A stretch of DNA of 64,000 nucleotides from Luteolibacter arcticus (lineage in GTDB: Bacteria > Verrucomicrobiota > Verrucomicrobiia > Verrucomicrobiales > Akkermansiaceae): contig NZ_JAPDDT010000001.1 in the NCBI RefSeq assembly GCF_025950235.1, positions 930,001 through 994,000 on the forward strand. The letters run 5' to 3'. The position numbers were made by a program, and so were the translations under genes. How positions within the stretch are numbered: the stretch's first letter is position 1; the number at the start of each line of letters is the position of its first letter. The notes beneath the pieces were generated by a model. The model ran no database searches, was not told the origin of the DNA, and saw only the letters and a list, made by a program, of their open reading frames with translations. Shown one piece after another: positions 43,785 to 51,522 of this stretch.

Positions 43785-44342
43785 TCAGGTCGGTTGGCGC
43801 TTGGAGAGGACGACGACGCCGATGGTGGCGACGAGAAGCAACACGCCGACGATTTGCAGCGGCAGGTTGTAGCCCTTGAAGAGGATGTCGCCGATCAGGT
43901 TGACGTCAGGCAGGTGGCCGGCAGCCAGCTTGGTCGAGATGCCCGGGCTGCTGTGGGTGAAATGGGTTGAGGCGATGGTAAGATCGAGAGGCTTCGATTC
44001 GACATCGGGAGTCTTGGACAGGATGCCGATGAGCTGGATGGTGAAGGCCAGCACGATGCCCAGTCCGCCCAGCAGCGGGGCGAGCTTCGGTGCCCGCTTC
44101 TCCTCAATCTTCAGGTCGAGGAGCATGATGATGAAGATGAACAGCACCATGATTGCACCCGCATAAACGAGGATCTGGATGATCCCGACGAAGAAAGCGT
44201 TCAGACCGATGAACAGGCCGGCGAGACCGACAAAAGAAGCCACCATCGACAAGGCCGAGGCGACCGGATTTCGCAACGATACCACCGCGATGCCGCCGAC
44301 AAGCATGACGACCGCGAAGAACCAGAATAAGACCAAAGGCAT
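43785..44342 (-). CDS. nuoJ: NADH-quinone oxidoreductase subunit J
   Basis: 185 residues with five helices. The family region AIVSLRNPVASALSMVASF is at the N-terminus. The third helix VGIIQILVYAGAIMVLFIFIIML contains the pi-bulge Tyr and the Y-A-G-A-I-M-V-L-F motif. Its start codon is separated from nuoI not by the usual few bases but by a foreign four-helix-bundle gene. Confidence 0.95.
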   Translation of the reverse strand: MPLVLFWFFAVVMLVGGIAVVSLRNPVASALSMVASFVGLAGLFIGLNAFFVGIIQILVYAGAIMVLFIFIIMLLDLKIEEKRAPKLAPLLGGLGIVLAFTIQLIGILSKTPDVESKPLDLTIASTHFTHSSPGISTKLAAGHLPDVNLIGDILFKGYNLPLQIVGVLLLVATIGVVVLSKRQPT

Positions 44343-44353
44343 GGAAATTCGGA

Positions 44354-44378
44354 GATTGGGTAAATTCGGTTAATTGGG
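44354..44378. repeat. Left terminal inverted repeat of the intervening-sequence-like element
   Basis: 25 bases, GATTGGG...TTAATTGGG, overlapping the stop codon of the four-helix-bundle gene. Its reverse complement matches the right copy (44797-44821) at 20 of 25 positions, with perfect 8-base and 7-base blocks at the two ends. Confidence 0.75.
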
Positions 44379-44777
44379 GTCTCGGGAGTGACCCGCAGGG
44401 TCGGCGGAACGCTTCAGCCAGAGCATGTAGCCGTTGAGGACTTTTAACGCTTGCTCAAAGAGCTCGCGTCCTTCGGCCAGGAGTTCGGCAGAAATCAGAT
44501 CGTCATCGTTGCAGGTGATCAAGTGATCGAGTGTTTCCGCAAGAGAACCGCGGGCATTGGAACAGAAGCGGTAATTGTCGCGGAAGTGGAAGCGACCGTA
44601 GCCTTCTGCGATGTTGTTCCCAACAGAGCGCGAAGCACGTTTGATCTGATCCATAAGATCAAACTCACGATGCTGTCTCAGTTCGGGAACCACCCTGCGA
44701 AACACGAACACGCGTAGTTCCCGAGCCGCTTTCCACGCCTCCAGATCTTCGAATGTTTTCGCCGGTTCCGCTGCCAT
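44370..44777 (-). CDS. Four-helix-bundle protein (23S rRNA intervening-sequence type, TIGR02436)
   Basis: 135 residues, all helical, with the family landmarks: FEDLEAWKAARELRVFVFR, FDLMDQIKRASRSVGNNIAEGYGR (the N-I-A-E-G motif) and NARGSLAETLDHL. Members were first found inside intervening sequences of 23S rRNA genes; their function is unknown. Here the gene is wedged between nuoI and nuoJ of complex I, on the same strand, and flanked by 25-base inverted repeats. The start MAAEPAKTFEDL is preferred over one four codons earlier. Confidence 0.88.
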   Translation of the reverse strand: MAAEPAKTFEDLEAWKAARELRVFVFRRVVPELRQHREFDLMDQIKRASRSVGNNIAEGYGRFHFRDNYRFCSNARGSLAETLDHLITCNDDDLISAELLAEGRELFEQALKVLNGYMLWLKRSADPAGHSRDPN

Positions 44778-44796
44778 CTCCTCAATCACTCAATTT

Positions 44797-44821
44797 CCCA
44801 ATTATCTAAATCAACCCAATC
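44797..44821. repeat. Right terminal inverted repeat of the intervening-sequence-like element
   Basis: CCCAATTA...ACCCAATC, 25 bases, running into the first two bases of the nuoI stop codon. Paired with the left copy it would form a long stem in RNA that encloses the four-helix-bundle gene, as in rRNA intervening sequences. Confidence 0.75.
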
Positions 44822-45386
44822 ACTTCAGCTCATTCCACTTGTTAACGAGGCCGACGCGCTTGCCGCCGATTTCGTAGAGCTTCTCCTTGTCGTGCACCAT
44901 GTCGGCGCGCTTCAAGCCGGTGATCGCGTAGTCCTTGCGGAGGAAAATCGCCTGCTCGGGACAGACTTCCTCGCACATGCCGCAGTAGATGCAGCGGATC
45001 ATGTCGATATCGAACTCCAACGGGCGCTTCTCGACCTTGGCCCACGGGTCATCGGATGGAATCTCGCTCGGGATGATCTTGATCGCCTTCGGCGGGCAGA
45101 TGAATTCGCAGAGTTGGCAGGATACGCAGCGCTCGCGGCCCTGCTCATCGGTGACCAACGCGGGTGCGCCGCGGTAGTGCTCTGGCAGATGCTCGTCCCA
45201 CTTTTGCTCGGGATACTGCATCGTGATGCCGAGACCGGACGATTCCATCGCCTTCGATCCGCGGGTCTTGCCGCGCAGCGAGGCGACGGCGTGCTTCATC
45301 GTGATGAAGAAGCCCTTTATGACTGCGCCGAGGTAGATCTTCTCCCCAGCGTTCAGTTTCGGACGTGTGACTTTGACGACGGCCAT
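44820..45386 (-). CDS. nuoI: NADH-quinone oxidoreductase subunit I (2 x [4Fe-4S])
   Basis: 188 residues. Two ferredoxin motifs, CVSCQLCEFICPPKAI and CIYCGMCEEVCPEQAI, bind clusters N6a and N6b, which pass electrons toward quinone. An N-terminal amphipathic region (GAVIKGFFITMKHAV) attaches it to the membrane arm, and RYRGxP-type sequence appears as HYRGAPAL. The gap to nuoH is 11 bp. Confidence 0.96.
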   Translation of the reverse strand: MAVVKVTRPKLNAGEKIYLGAVIKGFFITMKHAVASLRGKTRGSKAMESSGLGITMQYPEQKWDEHLPEHYRGAPALVTDEQGRERCVSCQLCEFICPPKAIKIIPSEIPSDDPWAKVEKRPLEFDIDMIRCIYCGMCEEVCPEQAIFLRKDYAITGLKRADMVHDKEKLYEIGGKRVGLVNKWNELK

Positions 45387-45397
45387 GGGTGGGAAAG

Positions 45398-46657
45398 TTA
45401 GATGGAGACCGGGATGGATTTCTTCTCGGATACCTTGAGCACCCAGATGAGGGCCCCGGTGACGATAGCCAGGACGACCAATCCGCCGACGGTAATGGCG
45501 GCACCGAATTGCGGCGCGGCAATGACCAGCGCGGCGAGGAAGACATTGATCAGGGCGGCTTCGAAGAAGATCACCCAGCCAAGGCGCATGAGCTGGTCAT
45601 AGCGGAACCGCGGCACCGTCCAGCGGACGAGGATGAAGAAGAGGATGAAGGCCACCAGCTTGCCCATGAAGACGGCCATGTTCAGGAGCCCGCCGATCTT
45701 CACCGACCCGATCGCAAGGCCTGCCGCCCAGTTGTCGAACCACGGGCCAAGTGACCAGCCGCCGAGGAACAGCGTCACGACCATCGCCGAGCCAATCACC
45801 ATGGCGGCATATTCACCCATGAAGAACATGGCGAACTTCATCGAGGAGTATTCCGTGTGATAACCACCCACGAGTTCGGTCTCGCACTCCGGAAGGTCGA
45901 AGGGCATGCGATTGGTCTCCGCGAAGACCGAGGTGGTAAAGATCACAAAGGCGATCATCGCCGGGATCCAGAACAGCCAGGCGGTGTAGTCGCCGCCGTT
46001 GTTCCATGGAGCGGATTCGCCCCAGAGAGGCAGCAGCAGCCAGCCGTTCTTGGACTGTTCCTCGACGATGTTCGAGAGGTTGAGATCCCCGTAGTACAGC
46101 AGCACGGGCACGACCGATAGGCCTAGGGCGATCTCGTAAGAGATCATCTGCGCCATCGACCGAACCCCACCGATGAAGGGAAACTTCGAGTTCGAAGACC
46201 AGCCGGCGAGCGTGATGCCATAGACCGCCAGCGAAGAGATCGCGAAGATGAACAGCGGCCCGACATCCAGGTCAGCGATGACCAGCTTGTGGGCCTGACC
46301 ATTCACGACGATGTCACCACCAAAGGGAACGACGCATACGGTCACCAACGCCGGAATCACCGTCAATGCCGGGGCCAGCCAGTAGAAGGCCTTGCGGACG
46401 TGCGAGGGGGTAAAGTCCTCCTTCAGGAACAGCTTCACGCCGTCCGCCATCGGCTGGATCAGGCCGAAGAACGAGAAATCCTTCTTGGCGCCAAACAGCG
46501 TGAGCGGGACGCCCACCCGGTTCGGGCCGACGCGGTCCTGGATGATCGCGGAAAAGCGGCGCTCGAAATAAACGGAGATCGGCACCAGCGGCAGCACCAC
46601 CATGAAGGTGAGGCCGATGACCTTGGCGAGGATGACAAGTAGGGAGACGAGATCCAT
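45398..46657 (-). CDS. nuoH: NADH-quinone oxidoreductase subunit H
   Basis: 419 residues with about nine helices; it forms the quinone entry site with NuoB and NuoD. Signatures: YFERRFSAIIQDRVGPNRVG near the N-terminus, GWSSNSKFPFIGGVRSMAQMISYEIALGL in the middle, and FAETNRMPFDLPECETELVGGYHTEYSS, the acidic quinone-channel loop. It is a little longer than the usual 325-350 residues, from insertions in the periplasmic loop around residue 200 and at the C-terminus. Confidence 0.96.
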   Translation of the reverse strand: MDLVSLLVILAKVIGLTFMVVLPLVPISVYFERRFSAIIQDRVGPNRVGVPLTLFGAKKDFSFFGLIQPMADGVKLFLKEDFTPSHVRKAFYWLAPALTVIPALVTVCVVPFGGDIVVNGQAHKLVIADLDVGPLFIFAISSLAVYGITLAGWSSNSKFPFIGGVRSMAQMISYEIALGLSVVPVLLYYGDLNLSNIVEEQSKNGWLLLPLWGESAPWNNGGDYTAWLFWIPAMIAFVIFTTSVFAETNRMPFDLPECETELVGGYHTEYSSMKFAMFFMGEYAAMVIGSAMVVTLFLGGWSLGPWFDNWAAGLAIGSVKIGGLLNMAVFMGKLVAFILFFILVRWTVPRFRYDQLMRLGWVIFFEAALINVFLAALVIAAPQFGAAITVGGLVVLAIVTGALIWVLKVSEKKSIPVSI

Positions 46658-46669
46658 GGAAGCGGGTGA

Positions 46670-48427
46670 TTAGCCGTTGATCAGGCCGGCGGCCTTGCGG
46701 GCGCGTTCATTTTCGAGCAGCGGGATCTTCACGCCGGTTTCGGTGACTGGCTGGCCGAGATCGCCAATCTTCGAGAGCGAGAGGCCGTTGAACTCGGTGA
46801 CGCTTGCAGCCATCGACTTGAAGACATCCTCGATCATCGCGGGGCCATCGGTCGGGTTCGCTCCTTGGAGCGCCAGAATGAGATCGCGGAGGATTTCCCA
46901 GTCGTCCTTCGCATCGCCCAGAGGTTCGACGGCTCGGTTGAGACGCTGGAGGCGGCCGGTGACATTGACCATCGAGCCGCGCTTCTCGGAGAAGGCCGCA
47001 CCGGGAAGCACCACGTCGCTGACCTCGGCGGTCGCACCGGCAAGAAGCTGGATGGAGGCAATGAAGGCGGGCTTCTCAAGATCTTCCTTGGTGAATCCGG
47101 CCTCGAAGAGGTCTTCGCCCAGCACCAGCAGCGCCTTGATGGCACCGGACCGAACCCCTTCGCGGATGGCGAACAGGCCGCCATGGGGATCGGGCGTCTG
47201 CCAGACCAGCTTCGCGCCGGTGGTGTTCGGGTTGCGGTCCTCGGAAATCAGGATGCCGTCGCTCTCGCCGGTGCGGGGAACGGTGGTGAATTGCCCGGTA
47301 CCGAGTTCGCTGGCCAGCCCATGCACGAGGAAAAGCTCCTCATTGGTCATGCGGGCGGACGCAATGATAGCGATCTCGCCGCCCTGGAACTTCTTCAGCT
47401 CTTCCGCGGTGGTGCGAATTGAGTGGAACCACGAATTCGTCTGGTGGCTGGAGCCGGCCCGGATCATCGGCTCGGTCAGGCGGGTCTCGCCATCGATGTA
47501 ATGGAAGTTCAACCGGTGCGAATCCGGCATCCACGTCGAGTTGACGTCGTCATTCTGGCGCGGGGTGATCCGGTGGATCTTGTTGCCGCGCGTCCATATG
47601 GTGATGTTGGCGCCCGTGCCGCAGTTGACATCGATGCTCTTGGTCTCCTTGAGGAACCAGACCCGCATCTGGAAGCGGAAGTCATTGGAGGTCAATGCCC
47701 CGACCGGACAGATATCGACGGTATTGAGAGAGTAATTCGAGTCCAGCCTGCGCCCTGGGTGGACCGTCAGCGTGGTGTGCGTGCCGCGCTGGGTGAAGCC
47801 CAGGACGGCGTCATCGGCGACCTCATCCATGAAGCGGATGCAGCGGCTGCACATGATGCAGCGCTCGTCATCGAGCCGGACCCGCGGACCGATGTCCACG
47901 TTCTTCGGCTTCTTGACCTTCATGTCCACGAAGCGCGACTCGCCGCGCCCGTGTTCCACGGAAAACTCCTGCAGGCGGCACTCGCCGGCCTGGTCGCAGA
48001 TCGGGCAGTCCAGCGGGTGATTGATGAGCAGGAACTCCATCACGCCCTCCCGGCACTTTTCGACCAGTTCCCCGGTGGTGCGAATGCCCATGTTTTCCGC
48101 CACCGTATTCGCGCAGGCGATCACCGGGCGGGGCATCCAGCCGATCGGCACGTAGCCCTCGGCGTCGTAGGTCGGGTCCTGGCCGGGGGCCGGACGCGGC
48201 GGCATGCCCATCTGGACGAGGCACATCCGGCAATTTCCCGGTGCGGAAAGCTTCGGGTGGTAGCAGTAGTGCGGGACTTCCTGCGTCGCCAGCTTACAGG
48301 CCTCGATCATCCGCATCCCACGCGGGACTTGGAGCCAGACCCCGTCGATCTGCACGTTTACCAGGCCTTTTTCGGCGGCGAGATCCTTCGGAAGCTTGGC
48401 TTCGGCGGTGGCGGCTTGATCGCTCAT
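46670..48427 (-). CDS. nuoG: NADH-quinone oxidoreductase subunit G (short form)
   Basis: 585 residues. N-terminal [2Fe-2S] domain (PHYCYHPKLSAPGNCRMC), His-Cys [4Fe-4S] motif (HPLDCPICDQAGEC) and a further [4Fe-4S] site (CIMCSRCIRF with VDICPVGAL), followed by a shortened molybdopterin-oxidoreductase-like domain. It is much shorter than E. coli NuoG (about 900 residues), nearer the mitochondrial 75-kDa size. It is the first gene of the cluster here; nuoA-F are not in the window, so complex I is encoded in at least two places. Confidence 0.95.
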   Translation of the reverse strand: MSDQAATAEAKLPKDLAAEKGLVNVQIDGVWLQVPRGMRMIEACKLATQEVPHYCYHPKLSAPGNCRMCLVQMGMPPRPAPGQDPTYDAEGYVPIGWMPRPVIACANTVAENMGIRTTGELVEKCREGVMEFLLINHPLDCPICDQAGECRLQEFSVEHGRGESRFVDMKVKKPKNVDIGPRVRLDDERCIMCSRCIRFMDEVADDAVLGFTQRGTHTTLTVHPGRRLDSNYSLNTVDICPVGALTSNDFRFQMRVWFLKETKSIDVNCGTGANITIWTRGNKIHRITPRQNDDVNSTWMPDSHRLNFHYIDGETRLTEPMIRAGSSHQTNSWFHSIRTTAEELKKFQGGEIAIIASARMTNEELFLVHGLASELGTGQFTTVPRTGESDGILISEDRNPNTTGAKLVWQTPDPHGGLFAIREGVRSGAIKALLVLGEDLFEAGFTKEDLEKPAFIASIQLLAGATAEVSDVVLPGAAFSEKRGSMVNVTGRLQRLNRAVEPLGDAKDDWEILRDLILALQGANPTDGPAMIEDVFKSMAASVTEFNGLSLSKIGDLGQPVTETGVKIPLLENERARKAAGLING

Positions 48428-48554
48428 GGGGCAAGGAAGGGCACGGGAAGACCCGAGGCGGGGCGGACTATGAAAAACACCCCGGCGAGCGGCAAGCGCA
48501 CTTTGTGAAAAATTTCACAAAGTCCCGGGAATCCGGCTTTTCCTCCTCCGCGCT

Positions 48555-48938
48555 TTACGTCGGACCGGCGACTCTCCCCTCAATGGCATTGAGCAGTTCT
48601 TCCTTCGAGAATGGCTTCGCTAGCGTTCGGCATGCCCCCATCTTCTCCGCCATCCGCAGGAAGGAGTCGGAGCGGCCTTTCAAGCCGCCCGTCATGGCGA
48701 TCATTCGAACCTCGGGCAGGCAATCCTTCAGGGTCTCGATGATCTCAAAGCCGCCTTTTCCCGGGAGCACCAGGTCGATCAAAATTACCTGGAATTGCTT
48801 GTTCTTCGCCAGCTCCACCGCCTCCTCGCCGTTCGCCGCCGTGGCTACAGGATAGCCTTCCCCTTTCAAAGTCTGTTCGAGGACGGCGAGAAAAGATTCA
48901 TTGTCAACAATGATGAGAAGATAGGATTTCGGATTCAT
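48555..48938 (-). CDS. Single-domain response regulator
   Basis: 127 residues, receiver domain only. Phospho-Asp in VILIDLVLPGKGG (about residue 54), Thr in IAMTGG and Lys in TLAKPFS. The acidic pocket reads VDNE instead of VDDD, keeping the first Asp. There is no output domain, so it would act by protein contact. It lies 122 bp after the hybrid kinase gene on the same strand and is a natural target for it. It starts MNPKSYLLIIVDNE; upstream frame sequence is not conserved-looking. Confidence 0.85.
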   Translation of the reverse strand: MNPKSYLLIIVDNESFLAVLEQTLKGEGYPVATAANGEEAVELAKNKQFQVILIDLVLPGKGGFEIIETLKDCLPEVRMIAMTGGLKGRSDSFLRMAEKMGACRTLAKPFSKEELLNAIEGRVAGPT

Positions 48939-49060
48939 CGGATTGGAAGATGTGAGGCAGCGAGTGTGCGGGGGAAAATCTTGCGTCGATCGGTGGCCGG
49001 GCCGGTGGCGCTGTCGCGTCCCGGAGCAAGGACGGAAGGATGGCAGAGCAGGAAGAATCG

Positions 49061-51235
49061 TCAGCCGTTCATGACACTTTCTTGCTGATCGCCGGAGCAC
49101 TGGCCGCGCTGGACTCCACGATCTTCATGCTGATACGGCAGTTTGTGAGATGGGGCAGGGTGAAGCACGGCCCGGATTGCCTTGAGCAAACTTGCGGCGG
49201 TATAGGGCTTTGGCAGGGAGAGATACGCGCCGGGGCCGCAAGCGTCCGCCGATGGGGAGCCTTCCGCCAGGCCGCTCGCGGCAACGATCCTCACGGATGG
49301 GTTGATCTGGCGCATCACCTTTATGGAGGCCGCCCCCCCCATCACCGGCATCATGACGTCAGTTAGAACGGCGGCAATTTCTCCGTGGCTTGCGGCATAG
49401 ATCGTCGCCGCCTCGGCTCCTTCGGACGCGAGGATAACCCGATAGCCATAGGCCTCGAGCGTCAGGCGAGTGAGCCGGCGGACCGCCTCCTCGTCATCGA
49501 CGACGAGGATCAGCTCGCCCGCACCCCGCGGGATCTCGGCGGCGATTTCCTCCGCATGATCGGAAGACACCTCGTCCCGCGCGGGGAGATAGATTTGGAA
49601 GCATGTGCCCCTGCCCGGATCGCTCCGGACGCGGAGGAAGCCGCCATGGCTTTTGACGATGCCGAGCGACGTGTAGAGGCCGAGGCCCGTGCCTTGGCCG
49701 ACCTCTTTGGTGGTGAAGAAAGGGTCGAAGATCTTTTCGATCAGCTCCGACTGCATCCCTGCGCCGCTGTCTTCAACTTGGAGCATAACGTAAGTGCCGA
49801 CCTTGGCTTCGGGGTTCAATCCGACAGAGTGTTCGTCCAATTGGATGTTCTCCGCGGAGAGGGTGAGCTTGCCGCCGTCGGGCATGGCGTCGCGGGCGTT
49901 GACGCAGAGGTTCAGAAGCACTTGGTGGAGCTGGGTGGGATCGCCTGTGACCGTCCCGAGATCCTGTGGGAAGATCGACCGCACCCGGATGGTCTTGAGA
50001 AACGTATCGTTGGCGATCTTCGCGACCTCCCCGAGAACCTCCGTGAGCCGCACTTCCACACGCCGTCCCTCGTCGCCGCGGGCGAAGGAGAGGAGCTGCC
50101 CGACCATGTCCGCCCCGCGGCGGGCGCTGGTGCCCACGGTTTCGATCAATTCCCGGCTGGCTTGATCGGGGAACCTCATCTTGAACAGGTCGAGTGCCAT
50201 GATGATCGGCGCGAGCGCGTTGTTCAGATCGTGGGCGATGCCGCTGGCCAGCGTGCCGATGCCTTCCATTCGTTGCGCCCGGAAGAGCTGCTGTTCGACC
50301 AGCTTGCGCTCCGTCACATCGGTGTGGATGCCGGTCCATTGGACGATGGTCCCGTCAGACGCGAGAATGGGCACGGCACGCACGACCATATCGCGGTAGC
50401 TGTGATCGCTCGCGCGGAGCCGGTGTTCCACCTGGTAGATGGAACGGCTGGCAACGGCGGCAGACCAGATTCGCGCGGTCTCGGCCCGGTCGTCCGGATG
50501 GATGGCCTCCAGCCAGCCCCAGCCGCGATACTCTCCGAAGCTTTGACCGGTGAAGGCGCTCCACCCGGGCTGCTCCATTTGGAATTCCCCCGAAGCGGGA
50601 GTGTCCCAGACGATCGCGGTCGTGGCTTCCACCAGGTTGCGGTATCGTTGTTCGTTGAAGAGGATCGCTAACTCCGCAAGCCGGCGCTCGGTGATGTCCA
50701 CCGACATGACAACCACTCCGGTCACCATCCCGCTTCCGTCACAAACCGGGACCTTGTCCGTCTGGATTGTGATTTCCCGGCCCTCCTTGTCGTGCATCGT
50801 CTCAACGATTCCCAGTTTCGGCGTCCCCGAACGGATCACTTCCCGATCGTCCGCGAAGTATTTAGCCGCTTCGACGGGGAAGATTTCATGCGCTGATTTC
50901 CCTTCGATCTCCGTCACGGACATTCCGACGGTCTCCGCGAGCTGCTTGTTTGCCCTGAGTATCCCATTACCGGTATCTTTGAAGACGATCATCGCGGGCA
51001 GATAGTCGAAGAGGACCCGCAGTTCGGTCTGGTGCTTTCGCAGCTCTTCCTCGCTGGTCCGCAGTTGCTCCTGCGCCTCGTGCAAAAGATAGGATTGGCC
51101 GTCCGGATGCGTTACCGCGTCCACCTCCCCCCCGGTCAGATAGCGGAGACGTTGCTGGATTTCATGGAGCTGGCGGACAAGGGTCGCAATCTCCTCGGCG
51201 GATTCCTCCGTCACCGCGGCGGGATATAATTTCAT
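49061..51235 (-). CDS. PAS-PAS hybrid sensor histidine kinase
   Basis: 724 residues, soluble. A short N-terminal coiled coil (about 15-75), PAS 1 (about 75-185, ending [10 protein letters not shown]), PAS/PAC 2 (about 195-310, ending [10 protein letters not shown]), HisKA with the His in [16 protein letters not shown] (about 335), HATPase ([25 protein letters not shown]) and a C-terminal receiver (phospho-Asp in [13 protein letters not shown], Lys in LPKPYT). A 50-residue tail is not conserved-looking. Its ATG overlaps the kaiB stop by four bases, so it is translated with kaiB and kaiC and is the likely output kinase, standing where SasA stands in cyanobacteria. Confidence 0.92.
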   Translation of the reverse strand: MKLYPAAVTEESAEEIATLVRQLHEIQQRLRYLTGGEVDAVTHPDGQSYLLHEAQEQLRTSEEELRKHQTELRVLFDYLPAMIVFKDTGNGILRANKQLAETVGMSVTEIEGKSAHEIFPVEAAKYFADDREVIRSGTPKLGIVETMHDKEGREITIQTDKVPVCDGSGMVTGVVVMSVDITERRLAELAILFNEQRYRNLVEATTAIVWDTPASGEFQMEQPGWSAFTGQSFGEYRGWGWLEAIHPDDRAETARIWSAAVASRSIYQVEHRLRASDHSYRDMVVRAVPILASDGTIVQWTGIHTDVTERKLVEQQLFRAQRMEGIGTLASGIAHDLNNALAPIIMALDLFKMRFPDQASRELIETVGTSARRGADMVGQLLSFARGDEGRRVEVRLTEVLGEVAKIANDTFLKTIRVRSIFPQDLGTVTGDPTQLHQVLLNLCVNARDAMPDGGKLTLSAENIQLDEHSVGLNPEAKVGTYVMLQVEDSGAGMQSELIEKIFDPFFTTKEVGQGTGLGLYTSLGIVKSHGGFLRVRSDPGRGTCFQIYLPARDEVSSDHAEEIAAEIPRGAGELILVVDDEEAVRRLTRLTLEAYGYRVILASEGAEAATIYAASHGEIAAVLTDVMMPVMGGAASIKVMRQINPSVRIVAASGLAEGSPSADACGPGAYLSLPKPYTAASLLKAIRAVLHPAPSHKLPYQHEDRGVQRGQCSGDQQESVMNG

Positions 51236-51522
51236 CGGGTCAAGGAAGGTAGCCCCAGCGCTTCAAGGACGGGGGGGGTCTCGCTCAGGTTGCCGACGAT
51301 CTTGCACACCGGTGCCGGTGAAAGCTTCACGAGCAGAGGCGTCATCAGCACATGATCGGCCAGCGCCCGGCCCGGTTCGCGGAGCACGTCCACGATTTCA
51401 ATCTCATGGCGCTCCGGCAGATGTTTCTGGCAAAGCGCGTGAAGGTTGGCGATGGCCCGCGCGGAATTCGGAGCGTTCCCGGCGACGTGAAGCCGCAGTT
51501 TGAAATGGGCGGGCCCGCTCAT
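51232..51522 (-). CDS. kaiB: KaiB-like protein
   Basis: 96 residues with the thioredoxin-like KaiB fold: FKLRLHVAGNAPNSARAIANL (the V-A-G-N-x-P-N-S motif), IEIVDVLREPGRAL, VLMTPLLVKLSPAPVCKIVGNLSE (the T-P-x-L-x-K and P-P-V/x-R-x-I-G-D/N-L-S block). KaiB binds the KaiC CI ring and shifts it toward dephosphorylation. It overlaps kaiC upstream and the histidine kinase downstream by four bases each, so all three are coupled in translation. Confidence 0.92.
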   Translation of the reverse strand: MSGPAHFKLRLHVAGNAPNSARAIANLHALCQKHLPERHEIEIVDVLREPGRALADHVLMTPLLVKLSPAPVCKIVGNLSETPPVLEALGLPSLTR

